A program made the position numbers and the translations under genes. DNA of 64,000 nucleotides from Bugulina stolonifera. Lineage: Eukaryota; Bryozoa; Gymnolaemata; Cheilostomatida; Bugulidae. How positions within the stretch are numbered: position 1 is the stretch's first letter; the number at the start of each line of letters is the position of its first letter. The notes below the pieces were generated by a model, which made no database searches, was not told where the DNA came from, and was given only the letters and a program-made list of their open reading frames with translations. Location: NCBI GenBank assembly GCA_935421135.1, contig OW285189.1, positions 11,801,072 to 11,865,071 on the forward strand, read 5' to 3'. Shown here one piece after another: positions 12,301-23,291 of this stretch.

Positions 12301-14314
12301 GTATGAGGGTCTTGGAAAGGTCGACTTCAAACCACTCCAACTTAGTCCAGATGCCATGATGCAGCTAGCTTTCCAGGTGACTGGTGATCTAGACATGATT
12401 TCGCTTATTTAGTGTAATAGTCTAAGCCATCCCTAAAACCTCATACAATACAGATCTTTTTATACCTCTAGATGGCTTCCAAGAAGGCTATTGGCAAAGC
12501 AGTTGCAACTAGTGAAACCTGTAGTACTTCTACATTTAAGCATGGCCGAACAGAATTCTTCCGCCCTGCTACCTATGCCACAAATACAGCTTGTGATGTA
12601 TTTAATAGTGGTGCTGGTAAAGCTGAAATCCTGTCTGCTCTCACTGAATGTTCCAGAGTTCACAGTCAGCTAATAAAGAATGCTATAATGGGTAGGTACT
12701 AGCATTTTGTACTGTAATTTGGGCAAATCTTCTGTCTACATCCCTATTTAGAAGAGTTTGCAGTAGGTACAATGGTGTAGATAACTTATTTCTAAGCGCG
12801 CTATTTTGTTACACTTATTGTACGATGTACAATGTAGAATTACCAGAGGCGGATCCAGGGGTTGTGCAAGTGGATTCAGGGGTTGTGCAAGCCCCCCGTT
12901 AGGGGGCTTGCAGCCCCCCCCCCCAACCCCAGCTGGAAAGGACACTGTACATGAAAACTGAAGTTTTATCTTAAGAAAAGCCCCAGCTATCTATTTTGCA
13001 CCACCCTTACTCCATTCCTGGATCCGCCACTGATTACCATGATAGACCTATGTTGTGGAAAATGGATATACACGTAGGCAGTGTTTGAAGTGTGGTTATA
13101 CGGGAGTATGTGGTGTGTACCCACCTCAATTCTAGTGGTTATACGGCCAGCAGGCGTGTACCCTCATTTTAATAGCTCGTTTTCCCCATACCGTCACTGT
13201 GGACCTGATAGCTTAGTGATAGAGTGCTTGACTCTCATTCATAGGGTCTTGAGTTTGAATCTCACCAGAGCCTAATTTTTTCATTTTAGTAGTTCACTAA
13301 TTTGTTAGCTACTATAAGATTAAGTGGATAGCTATACAATACTAATCTGTAAGATTGCATGCATGTACCCACCTTATTTGTTCCACTTCAAACACTGCAT
13401 ACAGGCCTACATGTAGAATGTAGATACACACTGTTTTATACCATTATATCTGTGCACTGTCATATAACTTACTATATTTATATGTGCTGTTTATGGTATT
13501 ATACATTTAAAAACCAATCACGGATAATCGGAATACAAATTCCAGATGCTTTTAGATTGTCGTAACATTTGCATTACTGCTGGCATAGGATCACACTATT
13601 ATTATTATTACACTATTATTCATAATTGTTACACTAGGTCAAGTATGGGATAGACATTTGAGTGTGTTGAACCAATTAGCAGAGAAGGAGGGTCTAGATG
13701 TACCACTATTTAGTGATGAGTCATACAAATTAGTCAGCAGTGATGCTATAGATACTTCTGCTATTCCTAGTCCAGCAATGGCACTTGAAGGGTATGCCCC
13801 TGTTGGACCTCATTCACTCGGAATATGTAAGTAGCAGAGTGCAGCTGTAGATGTAGTTGCAGCAGCAGTAGTGGCAGATGTGAATGCACCTGTAAGTATT
13901 GCAGTAGTAGTGGTTGTGGCAGCGGTGGTTGTGGCCGCAGTGGTTGTGGCAGCGGTGGTTGTGACAGTGGTGGTTGTGGCAGCGGTGGTTGTGGCAGCGG
14001 TGGTTAGTGTCAATGGTAGCCCTAAGGTAATTGGTGTACAGCTGATCAAGCTGATAGTCAAAAATGCATCATTTTAGTAGTTCATTGGCAAATAAGAAAG
14101 CTTTATAACTCGTGTGAATGTTCTTATGGGATGTTATCACTACATTGTATTTGTTTATGTTGTAGGTTATGGTATACATGACAATAGACTAGATGTTGTG
14201 GTTACTGCGTTCAAGCCCCGTAGCACTACAGATGACTTCCTTGCAGCTCTCAAGGATTCGGTGTCTAACATTCAAGCCACCATTAGAGGTGGAACTAAAC
14301 TCGAAAAATTTTGA
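3317..14314 (+). CDS. CPT2: Carnitine O-palmitoyltransferase 2-like, copy A (complete, 15 exons)
   Basis: Exons: 3317-3352, 3657-3694, 3826-4010, 4663-4722, 6177-6280, 6391-6524, 7919-8023, 8320-8417, 9180-9326, 9596-9716, 11348-11535, 12207-12376, 12472-12691, 13638-13826, 14166-14314. All junctions are GT-AG, phases agree, and they total 647 codons (vertebrate CPT2 is about 658). The family is the mitochondrial inner-membrane enzyme that rebuilds acyl-CoA from acylcarnitine for beta-oxidation. Seen: an Arg-rich, acid-free N-terminus suiting a matrix presequence; [13 protein letters not shown] near residue 27; the catalytic FEHSWGDG with His365; and FKHGRTE at 484-490. Oddities: the carnitine-site YES triplet of the family reads Ser476-Glu-Thr478, the STS motif is DTS at 574-576, and DGFGVGY is lost in exon 14. 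The ATG has a conserved AG acceptor just upstream (3297-3298), also present in copy C, so an earlier leader exon is likely. It may be a divergent or altered-activity paralogue. Confidence 0.9.
3460..3535. repeat. Short hairpin MITE in intron 1
   Basis: TTGATCAAAATTAGAAGTTGTCC is followed after a short loop by GGACAACTTCTAATTATGATCAA, giving a near-perfect inverted repeat. A diverged relative with a similar stem lies at about 52440-52545. Confidence 0.6.
4055..4105. repeat. AT-rich hairpin in intron 3
   Basis: GAGCATAATAATTACAATTA pairs with TAATTATTATGCTC after a short spacer. It is a simple inverted repeat with no coding content. Confidence 0.45.
6590..6790 (-). repeat. tRNA-derived SINE, family 2
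   Basis: Read on the minus strand it has an A-box-like segment (GTTCTGTTCACTGTGCTAGG) and a B-box-like GCGTTCAAACCCC, followed by CAGTCAGAGAC and a tail block with GCTAAAAATAC. The same unit occurs as an inverted pair at 24296-24640 and as fragments near 31020-31100 and 43010-43180. It lies in intron 6 of CPT2 copy A. Confidence 0.65.
6970..7470. other. Unclassified repeat-like block in intron 6
   Basis: This intronic block is more GC-rich than its surroundings and carries AATAAAGAACTG at about 7090, a TATATAAAGG box at about 7363 and a poly-C run near 7435. The TATA/AATAAA content resembles an LTR, but no matching copy or clear ends were found here. Confidence 0.25.
9840..10150. repeat. Foldback repeat in intron 10
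   Basis: Several inverted and direct copies of ATAAATCRCC / GGCGATTTAT and GGGAGATTTATC / GATAAATCTCCC-like words fill the interval. This suggests a compound foldback MITE. No target duplication was identified. Confidence 0.45.
12843..13033. repeat. Small TIR MITE (hAT-type ends) in intron 13
   Basis: The left end CAGAGGCGGATCCAGG and right end CCTGGATCCGCCACTG are inverted copies with one mismatch. Flanks share ATTAC, but a full 8-bp duplication is not visible. The interior includes a GC-rich palindrome around CCCCCCGTTAGGGGGC. Confidence 0.65.
13079..13397 (+). repeat. TIR MITE carrying a tRNA-like core (copy 1)
   Basis: Terminal inverted repeats CAGTGTTTGAAGTG and CACTTCAAACACTG bound a 319-bp unit. 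Inside, at about 13205-13275, lies a tRNA-like segment with an A-box-like ATAGCTTAGTGATAGAGTGC and a B-box-like GAGTTTGAATCTC. Flanking octamers CACGTAGG and CATACAGG are similar, consistent with an old 8-bp duplication. It lies in intron 13 of CPT2 copy A. Confidence 0.75.
13840..14020 (+). repeat. Minisatellite in intron 14 of CPT2 copy A
   Basis: Tandem, slightly variable units of GTGGTTGTGGCAGCG (about 15 bp) run through the middle of this interval, preceded by GCAGTAG-type words. It lies between splice donor 13827 and acceptor 14165, so the long translations it allows are not real. Confidence 0.75.
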
Positions 14315-14490
14315 GTCTTGTCCTGAGTTGTCTTGTCCCGAAAGTTCTCTTGAGATGGCAATTAGTGTTCCGAGGCTGGAAAGCCAATAGCGCATAGCAA
14401 TTTTTATTTATAATAAATTAATAATTATAACATGATTGACTGCTAATCAACAATAAATAAATTAATAAATAAAATTGTACTACCTACATT

Positions 14491-14836
14491 CAGTGGTCAA
14501 AGTCTAAGGAAAGAGGTGGGGGTCTCTAGGGTAGCAGACATAATTACCTGAGGGCGCGAAGTGCCCAAACAGCGCGCCGGCGGGGAGGGTCCGGGAGGGG
14601 CGCTTGAGCGCCCTCCCGGAAATTGGAAACTTTATCAAAATTAGACACCGAAATGGTGCAAAATCCAAGAACTACAGGTTAAAATATGGTCCAAGATCTT
14701 AAAGTAAATATGATCCAATTAGTATTATCATTATTATAATAGTAATCTGCAGGGGGTCTATCAGTCTGGGAGACCCCCTGAAATTTATGGTGGGGGGACT
14801 GCGTCCCCCCCACGACCCCCCCAACTTTGACCACTG
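14491..14836. mobile_element. hAT-type MITE with perfect 8-bp target duplication
   Basis: The ends are CAGTGGTCAAAGT and ACTTTGACCACTG, and the unit is flanked on both sides by CCTACATT (14483-14490 and 14837-14844). The 346-bp interior has several GC-rich palindromes (GGGGGTCTC / GAGACCCCC; GGAGGG..GCGCTTGAGCGC) and no coding capacity. Confidence 0.85.
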
Positions 14837-14959
14837 CCTACATTCCCAGCACCGATTTGCTAGTTAATACCACCGCAGCTAGCACTGAGATACTAGTCCA
14901 TCACTACACACAGAACTGCTAACCGCATTTTAACCAACTGTAAACTCTCCCAAAATGTA

Positions 14960-16120
14960 ATGTGATATGTTGTAGTGAGAAGGACATTTCCCATTGATAT
15001 TGTATAAATAGTGTGTAGTTGTCTATAAATAACATGTAAATGTTATGTAAATGCCCCTTATGTCCCCTATTAATATGGTTATCCTTTTATACTTGTATGT
15101 GCAATATTTTATACTATTTTTGTGTATGACTGACCTTAAGAGGTCTGACCTCAGTCCTTTTTATTATTATTGCGCAAAACTTTAGACCAGGGAACGGTCG
15201 TACTTTTTACCGGAAACCACCAGGAATGTAATAGTATAGAAGGCGAATGTTTTTCTGTATTAATTCAGTTGATACTTGGAGCTCAATAAAGATACAGCTA
15301 CTTTCACAAAGAATCTATTCAGAGTTATCTTTTCTAAACTATTATACTGTTGTGGATGTGTCTCAGACGGCTCAAGGTCTGTACACAAGCCAGCGACGAC
15401 TGGTAGGTGCAGATGCAGAGAACGGCTACCTAGCCAAGCAACCTTTTATGCCAAGGCATGTTTCACGTGTAGAGCAATGTTCAACTTACAAATGCACCAG
15501 CACAACTCATTAGATAAGTATGTAAAAGAGTGTATTGAGAGAACTTGACAGCATGAAAGCATACAAAAGACTGCCCTTAATAACAATAATCTGGTTCCTT
15601 TTCTAGGTAAAGGAGACAAAGAAAGTCATCTACTACTTCCGGCGGGTTTCGTCGTTAACACATAGCCTGTTTAGAAAAGAGGACGGCCCAAGATAGAGCC
15701 ATCCTTACACAGATAAAGATATGAATGAATGCCATTACTTCTAATATATATAAGTACACAATAAAGACGATACTACTGGCAAACGACTGTATAATATAAT
15801 AAGGCGTGCGATAGCCTTAAGGGTCGTCGGCTGGCAAATGGACTGGGGGTCGTCCATTACAATGCTTCTAGCCGAAGTCCTTAGGGACTGGAAACTGAAG
15901 TCCTAGAGTAGCATCGATGAAACACTTGTTAGCTCTAAGACAGCAATAACAACTCGGACCTATGGGTCGAAGTACATGCACAGTCAACTAGGTTGTCATA
16001 GCTCAGTTTTATGTAATAGGAGACAGTTCAATCGATCACTCTTGCACTTCTCCCGTAGGTTGTCATAGCTCAGTCTTATCTTATGTAATAGGAGACAGTT
16101 CATTTGACCACTCTTGTACA
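14960..16120 (+). mobile_element. LTR remnant, family B
   Basis: A non-coding block with LTR character: AATAAAGAT at about 15287, repeated GGTTGTCATAGCTCAG..ATGTAATAGGAGACAGTTCA units at about 15990-16110, and a 3' part resembling the LTR end upstream of the gag remnant at 23292. Its left part recurs inverted at about 22790-22885. Ends and target duplication are not resolved. Confidence 0.5.
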
Positions 16121-16329
16121 TACATGTGCAATGCATTCCGTATTAATTTTAAATACAACTAGTCTTCTGCTCATCTTTCGCTGAAGAGCTTAATGATGCG
16201 AAGCATGATTATGAACTATAAATAATTAACAGAGCAGCGATTGTATTAGCTTATAAGCAATCAGCTCCTAAACTATAGAACTAAGGCTAATGGTAACCAA
16301 TGGTAAATCTTTGTGTAGAGGCAGTTCTG

Positions 16330-16790
16330 ACTAGATATAACGGGTCTACACATGGGTGCCGATGGCACGAGTGTGGGAAGCACCTGAGTGTGGTCGATCA
16401 AACTATGCTTCCAGCATTACATAAAGAGTGAACAGTATGAAAGAGCTCAGAAAGAGTGTGTGAAAGAGTATGTTCGGTCGAGCTTGAAGTGAGTTCGGGC
16501 TATTGGTCCAATGGGACCAAGAGCTGGAACTACCTCGCTCAGAGAGAAGACTCCGTAAAGGTTGAGTTGGGAGATGTGACTTTATTGGAGTCTAGTCATC
16601 AACTGATCTGTGCAGTAAAATGTTCATGCTTTTATACTAAAACCAGTTCTGGTGAAAAGCTTGATAGAATATCGGGAAGGACGTTATAGTATCGGCTCCG
16701 GAAATTGCGTAAGAAAATGGCGGTAAAAGGCTGAGGTCTGACCTCAAACAGGGTCGGCTATTATAAAAGATGCCTATAATAAGAGGAAAC
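16330..16790 (-). mobile_element. Family-C LTR remnant
   Basis: It shares GTGCCGATG..CACGAGTGTGGGAAG..CACCTGAG, TTACATAAAGAGTGAACAGT and GGAGATGTGACTTTATTGGAG with the complete solo LTRs at 39779-40805 (same orientation) and 41876-42974 (opposite orientation). It is partial and diverged. No gene is seen in the rest of 16120-17050. Confidence 0.6.
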
Positions 16791-17053
16791 ATACAACGTA
16801 TAAAAACCAGCACATTCTGAAATGTCGGCCTTCTTTATGATAGGCTTACAACATAGAATAATACTTAGTATAATATAAATGTTCCACTCGATAAAAAATA
16901 ATAGACAAGTTTAGACAAGAATAATTATTAGCACATGTATCAATACAGAGAGTGCATACAAATACAGGTAAGTATTGACTTGTCAGTGTGTGTGGCTAAT
17001 AGGAGACTGGCCATGCCAGGTATGTTGAAACACTACAATACTACCTATATGTA

Positions 17054-18439
17054 CAGTGGTGTTCTTTGAAATGAGACCGCCCCTAAAAAGAGCTATACTT
17101 TCTCGTTTATTTGGATATATTATTTCTGGAAACCATTTTTACCCTGACAAACTATATATTATTAGAATCCTTACAATGTCAGGAGTGTTGTAAGCTCATA
17201 AAAAATTGAATGTCGCAGCATAGCAGTGTTTTCTAGCCATTGCAATCCACCTACCATGATTTTTCAAATTTTGTGTCGGTAGTGGGTGAGTTTATAATAT
17301 GTTCTATTTTGAGATAAAATATTTATTTTGATAAAAACTGAAGAGTACACTCTTTGTTATGCAAGTGGCTGCCCTAAAAAAAATCATTGATGTTGATGTT
17401 GTGTAAATATCTGATACTTGGTTAGGCAGGCCACCATTGCGGTCCATCACAGACTGACATCGACGAGGCATACTCACTACCAATTTAGTAAAAAGGGAAG
17501 ATTTTTCCTCTGCAGTGCAAAGCCAATGCTGCACAATAGTCTCATTTAATATTTTGGTTCTAATTGGTTTCTCTTTAGAAAATCTTAGGGTATTATGTTC
17601 TCATAAACCTTCAATTGGGCTAGCATCGGAGACTGCACTGGCCATTTGAGAACAGTTACGCCGCTTCTCTGACCCTAGCCTTGGGCATTTTTAGCTGTGT
17701 GGCTTTTTCTTGGCTATGCATCTTTTGGGCCATGAACAAGCAAATGTTTCCTAATTGTTGAGGATCTAAGTGGACTCCATTGTTCTCTCTCAACTCTCGA
17801 CAGGTGTGTGGACTGGTCAGCTTGCGATCAGTGAGTGAGAGATGAACTATGGCACAGTGAACTCCTTGGTTCACTAGTCAGTGTTTATTTATTTCTTTTC
17901 TTTTCTTTACATTTCCAATGAATTTTCAGATCCTTATTTTAGTTGAAACAAAACTTTGAGTACACCTGGTTGCCTCTGAAGGCTTTTGTAGAGCCTCCCT
18001 TTCCTTGTATGGGTAGGTAATGCTGGCGCTGTCGTGTTCAGGTAAGTGATTTGGAATAGTGGTTAAAATTGAACCAAACCCAGGCTCAACCAGCAAAAAA
18101 ATAGCATCAAATCACACACCATAGTTTAACACATGAAATAGTGGAAATACACAATGTCAGCACAATTAATTATTATTTTTTATAACCATTGTTTCAAGTA
18201 GCTTAATTTCGGTAAAAATTGGCATATGACAACATCCCACTGCCATCTGATGGCTATGCTTGAAAATGGCTTTAAACAGAGGGGCTCATAATGATCTTAT
18301 TCTCCTGAGTTTTCTCTATCATTTGATATATAGTTTCATAGGGTTTCTGATTATTTCTAAGCAACTAAAGCAGTCGTATGTACCTAAGGTGTAAAAACCT
18401 TAAAATTATGGGGCGGTCTCATTTCAAAGAACACCACTG
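17054..18439 (-). mobile_element. Tc1/mariner-type element with TA duplication
   Basis: Near-perfect 30-bp terminal inverted repeats start CAGTGGTGTTCTTTGAAATG, and TA lies immediately outside both ends (17052-17053, 18440-18441). The 1386-bp length is typical of the superfamily. Minus-strand fragments of a transposase remain. The ends are well preserved while the gene is broken. Confidence 0.85.
17304..17874 (-). pseudogene. Tc1/mariner transposase fragments
   Basis: The minus-strand segment 17304-17534 contains LVVSMPRRCQSVMDRNGG, the characteristic C-terminal motif of Tc1-type transposases. A second open segment at 17656-17874 lies upstream in another frame. No intact DDE domain can be read across the element, so the gene is inactive. 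Confidence 0.7.
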
Positions 18440-18770
18440 TACATTCCCATCACTAATTTCTTAGTAATAGCATTGCAGCTAACGCTGAGCTACCAGTCGA
18501 TCGCTACAAGTCATACTAATACTAACGACTGTCAAATACCACTCCCATAGTGCAATGTTATGTTCATACTAAAAGTTGTCTACTCATGAAATCATTTTAT
18601 TAATGAAAACACAACTCCATACTAATTTGTCAAATTATACTATTATTTTAGTACCCATGTACATGGATGCATGTGTCCTATATTTTACAGCCTTCTGTTC
18701 ACCTTTTATTGCACAATGCATAATGATAAGCTATTGGAATTCTAACATGCAAATACAAATGTATATAATA

Positions 18771-19092
18771 CAGTGTTGAAGTGGAACAAACGAGGTGGGT
18801 ACATGGTGCATGCAATCTTACAGATTAGTATTGTATAGCTATCCACTTAATCTTATAGTAGATAAGAAATTAGTGAGTTATTCAAATGAAAAAAATTATG
18901 CTCTGGTGAGATTCAAACTCAAGACCCTATGAATGAGAGTCAAGCACTCTACCACTAGGCTATCAGGGCCACAGTGGCTGTATGGAGAAAACTAGCTAGT
19001 AAAATGAAGGTACACGCCTGCTGGCCATATAACCACTAAAATTGAGGTGGGTACGCGCTGTATGCTCCCGTATAACCACACTTCGAACACTG
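18771..19092 (-). repeat. TIR MITE carrying a tRNA-like core (copy 2)
   Basis: The ends CAGTGTTGAAGTGG and CCACACTTCGAACACTG are inverted repeats. The tRNA-like core is on the minus strand at about 18900-18975 (GGTGAGATTCAAACTCAAGA is the B-box complement, AGCACTCTACCACTAGGCTATCAG the A-box complement). Flanks ATATAATA and ATATAAAA match at 6 of 8 positions. Confidence 0.75.
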
Positions 19093-19283
19093 ATATAAAA
19101 CTTGGCAAAGTTTTTAGGAAAAACCCCTTGAATCCTAAAACCCAGCCTCGAAATTTTTAGAAGTTGTGTCTCGAATCTGGTTTTGAATCCAAAAATTTGT
19201 CTCGTCCCACCTCCGCATTAATTTTCATTTGCGTCAATTGTGAATACAATGGAGGAAAAACAAGTTTTAACATGACAGAACTA

Positions 19284-21030
19284 CAGTGGAACTTGCTTAA
19301 TTTGAACCCCAAGAGACCACCATAACTGGTTTGAATTAGGCCTGAGTTTGAATTATGTGATCACTTCATTATGTACATTGACTCAGATGCCTACTTGGCA
19401 AATAACACTATGAATGTATAGAAGCACATGAATGTGTATGCTTCAACTGTGAATACTGTAATGGTTCAGGACATTTGTATATACGACTCCAGTCACCCTG
19501 ATGGACCTTATAACACCCTAAGTGCCCAGTAGTTGCCGCAGCACTACTCATCTAACATTTGTTCTCTTGCTCTTAGCTGTTTTGATCAATTACATACCTG
19601 TAATAAGCATACTGAGTCATTATACTCTTTTTTATGCCCATGTAAAGAGGCCCGACCTCTCGGAAATACTTGATATTGATTTTGCATATGATCTAGATGA
19701 TTTTAAGCATCTTTTGTCAAACCCGACCTATTTTGGGTCGGCCATCGGGCTTCCGGCCGCCATATTGTTGTGCAATTTCCGGACGACCCTACGTCGTCTT
19801 TTTACGACACTACGTCGGCTATTACTATATAAAGGGCATTGTTTTTCCAATTGTTGTCTCAGTTCATGCTTGGATCTCAATAAAGACACATCTATACTTA
19901 TATATAGAGACTTTCACTTCGTAGCTAGGTCATTCTAGTTGTTAAGGTCTTCGACCTTGCAACCCGAACTTCCTACTAGGTCGGATCACTCTCTTTCTCA
20001 GTATAGCACACAAGCATCGACTCGGGATCATATGGGTCGTCTTTGGTAGTTATTTGACTACTAGTACCTGTTAATCTTTCATGTAATGAGAAGGCCTAGC
20101 ACCACTCATAGGCACTTAATTTTGGACTCGGGAGTCGTCTTAGGACGACAGTCCCAAAACCCAAAAACCATTACAATACAATGGAAGAAAGACAAGTTTT
20201 AATAAGGCAGGTTCCTATTTAATAGAACTTTATGTAATGTTTAGTACGCTCAAAGCTGCAGCACTACAGATGGGTCACTAGTTATGCATCACATGTACAA
20301 GACAACAGTATGAAAATGCATTATTTAGCTAAGGAACAGCAAAGCAATCAGTGGGTTTTCCCAGCGTAGCTTGATAAGAAACATTGCAGTAGTAACTACT
20401 AGTAACAATTAGCTTGTTATGCTTCCTGTAATAGTATTATCATTGATTATAGTGTGAGCCTAAGCATCATGAAGTTTGAATTACAGATGATAAGTTTAAA
20501 TTATTTGAAGCCATTTATATAGTGCTCAACAGGGACCAAGGCTAATAGTTTGAACTAACCAAGTTTTTGTAATTATCCAAGGTCGAATTAAGCAAGTTCC
20601 ACTGCATATGCATCAATGTTTATTACACTCAAAACTACAACACTGCAGATGGGCAACAAGTTATGCATCACATGTACAGGACAACAGTATAATATACTGT
20701 AATAGCAGCATTAGGTGACGTTACTGTTTGCTATCTTTTTTTCAACTGAATTGTAACATACGTACAGGTAACATGATTACTTATAACACAGCTGGAAATA
20801 GGCTAAAATAGTTCAATGGTTCTAATTATAAACAACACTATGTAAAAGGTCATTCAGACATGGCAATTACAAAACTTCATTTAGCTATGGAACAGCGAAA
20901 CCAACAGTGTAAACAAATCAGTTGGGTTTCTCTGCTTGAGGGGAAATTGTTATTGGTGCATGATAAGTGCGTTATAGCTTACAACCAATCATAGCATATG
21001 GGCTGAGGCCGAATTAAGCGAGTTCCACTG
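19284..21030. repeat. Pair of TIR elements, mariner-type ends
   Basis: CAGTGGAACTTGCTTAATTTGAA at 19284 and its inverse AATTAAGCAAGTTCCACTG ending at 20604 bound one unit, which is split by the solo LTR at 19457-20175. A second, partly repeated unit follows to the end AGCGAGTTCCACTG at 21030, which abuts TA. Blocks such as GTTATGCATCACATGTACA recur in both units. Another copy of the terminus occurs near 60345. No coding capacity. Confidence 0.6.
19457..20175 (+). mobile_element. Family-A solo LTR with 4-bp target duplication
   Basis: It begins TGTAATGGTTCAGGACATTTG, ends ACCATTACA, and is flanked by ATAC on both sides (19453-19456, 20176-20179). TATATAAAGGG at about 19829 and AATAAAGAC at about 19880 mark the promoter and polyadenylation region of the LTR. 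It aligns with the 807-bp LTRs of the young element on the opposite strand. It is the product of LTR-LTR recombination. Confidence 0.85.
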
Positions 21031-21102
21031 TAGTTGTTGAAACTAGAAAAAATATCTTATGCTACCTATAAATAGATAACTTGCAATAAAAATAGTATGT
21101 TA

Positions 21103-21403
21103 CAGTGTTCGAAGTGTGGTTATACGAGGGGTATACGGTGTGTACCCACCTCAATTTTAGAGGTTTTGCGGCCAGCAGGCGTGTACCCTCATTTTTATAG
21201 CTAGTTTTCCCCCATGCAGTCACTGTGGACCTGATAGTGTAATGGTAGAGTGCTTGACACTCATTCAGAGGGTCTTGAATTCAAATCCTACCAAAGCATA
21301 GTTTTTCTCACTTTAGTAATTCACTAATTTCTTAGCTATACAGAACTAATCTGTAATATTGCATGCGCCACGTACCCAGTTTATTTTTTTCACTTGAACG
21401 CTG
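21103..21403 (+). repeat. TIR MITE carrying a tRNA-like core (copy 3)
   Basis: It starts CAGTGTTCGAAGTGTGG, ends CACTTGAACGCTG, and carries the tRNA-like core at about 21225-21300 (GTGTAATGGTAGAGTGC and GAATTCAAATCC). The order and spacing match the copy at 13079. Confidence 0.7.
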
Positions 21404-23266
21404 GTACATTGTATGTTGTAATATAAAAAGTATAGCTTAACCTTGTTTCACCCTTGATATTTTCTATATTTCTCTAGAGATGCCACACTTGAGTTAGAGA
21501 CTCTCACTTGAGTTAATTCAAGCAACATTTTGTGACTTATAAGAAGGATTTGTGACCTGACTATATAGCTATTAAAAACTTGCAACTTGAATAGTGATTT
21601 AATGAGGGCTATGGTAAAAGGCTCTTAAAGCACAACATTATGTTGAAATATTCAACAACTCCAGTTTCATTGGGCAGCTGTAAATTGCAATGAAAAGAAA
21701 TAACCACAATTATAATCACAATTGTAGCCACAATTATAACACATTTGACACTAAAACAGTGACATTTTGCTTTGGAATTTGAACTTCTGACATCATTTCC
21801 TAACAATATTTCACCATAGGCTAAATAATAGCCCAATAACTCAATATAAAAGAAAAGAATTGAATTGCAACTTTGCTCGTATTTAATCTAGATAACTTGA
21901 TAAAAACTTGATTTTCTGGAGACATGTCTATATTTGACTTGTAAAAAGAATTGACTTGTAACTTGAAGAGTCACAACTAAGAGTTGGCCATGGCAACTTG
22001 AGTTTCGAAAATAAAACACCTCTGTATTTCTCACACCCCACACAACATGTTCTATCTAATTGTAGATGGTATGACAAGAGTCTGGCAGTGTTTGTGACAC
22101 CACAAGGTGGAGCCAATGTTAACTTTGAACATTCCGGTGCTGACGGTGTTGCCATTATGAACTATGTTAATGCAGTATTCAATGACTCTAATGACAACCC
22201 TGCAACTGTTAATGATGAAGTGGCTACAGCTGAACCTCAAGTCACTAAGCTAGGTAAAGAACACTAATATAGTGCAATGTTTTAGCATGCTGCTGTATGA
22301 GTAGGAGTAAAGGAGAAGTCTAAGAGTGGTCTATTAGACTCTCTCCGAATTGCATATACTGAGCTTATGACAACCTAGTTGACTGGATTTGCTATGCATG
22401 AGTGCTAACCAATAGGTCTGAGTTGTCTAACAAGTGCGTAGAGCTAACCTGTGCTTATCAAGGCTATCCTAGGACTCGGGGCTTTCAGTCCCAAAAGACT
22501 TAGGCTGAGAGTATGCTAGGTTGGAGGAGATAACTCCTGGGATTCCTTGCATCACGCAGCTGTGCCTTTATTGAACTCCAAATAACAACTGAAATGAAAA
22601 ACGCTCGCCTTTTATACTGTTTCACTCTCTCGGTGGCTTCCAGTAAAAAGTACGACCGTCACTAGGTCTTAAGTAGTGCACAATAACGACCAAAAAGACG
22701 CGGCTCACTCTAATAATACAAAAGCAGTACAAGACATTGCAAACACATTAAGAATAAGATATTAACAATATAGGGGCACCATATAACTATGCATTTATAC
22801 AGAATTTTATTTTATATACAATTACATACTATTTACACACAATGTCAATGGAGAATGTCCATTTCACTACAACATTGTACATGTAAGCAAAACTTCCTTT
22901 TTGACACCTGCTGAGTTTCGGACAACTAAGAGCAAGTGCCAGATCACTGAAGTTTAAGATAAGGCAGGACATAAAAGATTATACACCAACATTAATTTCA
23001 AGTTTAAATTCTTGTAGTGAAAATGCTCCCTTGTACCTTGGACTGTCTGCTTGTATTAATTATTAACTGTACATGTAGATAGACCGAGTGTATCTGATTT
23101 GATGTTAGCTCAGAGCGATTATTAACTACTTGATCCTATGGGTCACCACTCATGCACAGTCAGCTAGGTCGTGACAGCTCAGCATATGCAATTGGAGACG
23201 ATATAATCAACCACTCTTAGACTTCTCCCTTGTTCGTACGTAGTAACAAGCAGGAAAACATTACAT

Positions 23267-23286
23267 TGGTGGCAGCAGTGGGATTG
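23267..23286 (+). promoter_or_regulatory. Primer-binding site remnant, tRNA-Leu type
   Basis: TGGTGGCAGCAGTGGGATTG directly follows the LTR end. It differs at two positions from the primer site of the young family-A element, which is complementary to the 3' end of tRNA-Leu. Confidence 0.65.
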
Positions 23287-23291
23287 CATGT

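Noticed and set aside
13200..13280. Possible genuine tRNA genes at 13.2, 18.9, 21.25 and 24.5 kb
   Set aside because: A and B boxes are present, but acceptor stems do not pair properly and each lies inside a repeated element, so they are SINE-type modules.
13810..14077. Val/Ala-rich and Thr-rich frames around 13.9 kb
   Set aside because: They translate a 15-bp minisatellite within intron 14 of CPT2 copy A.
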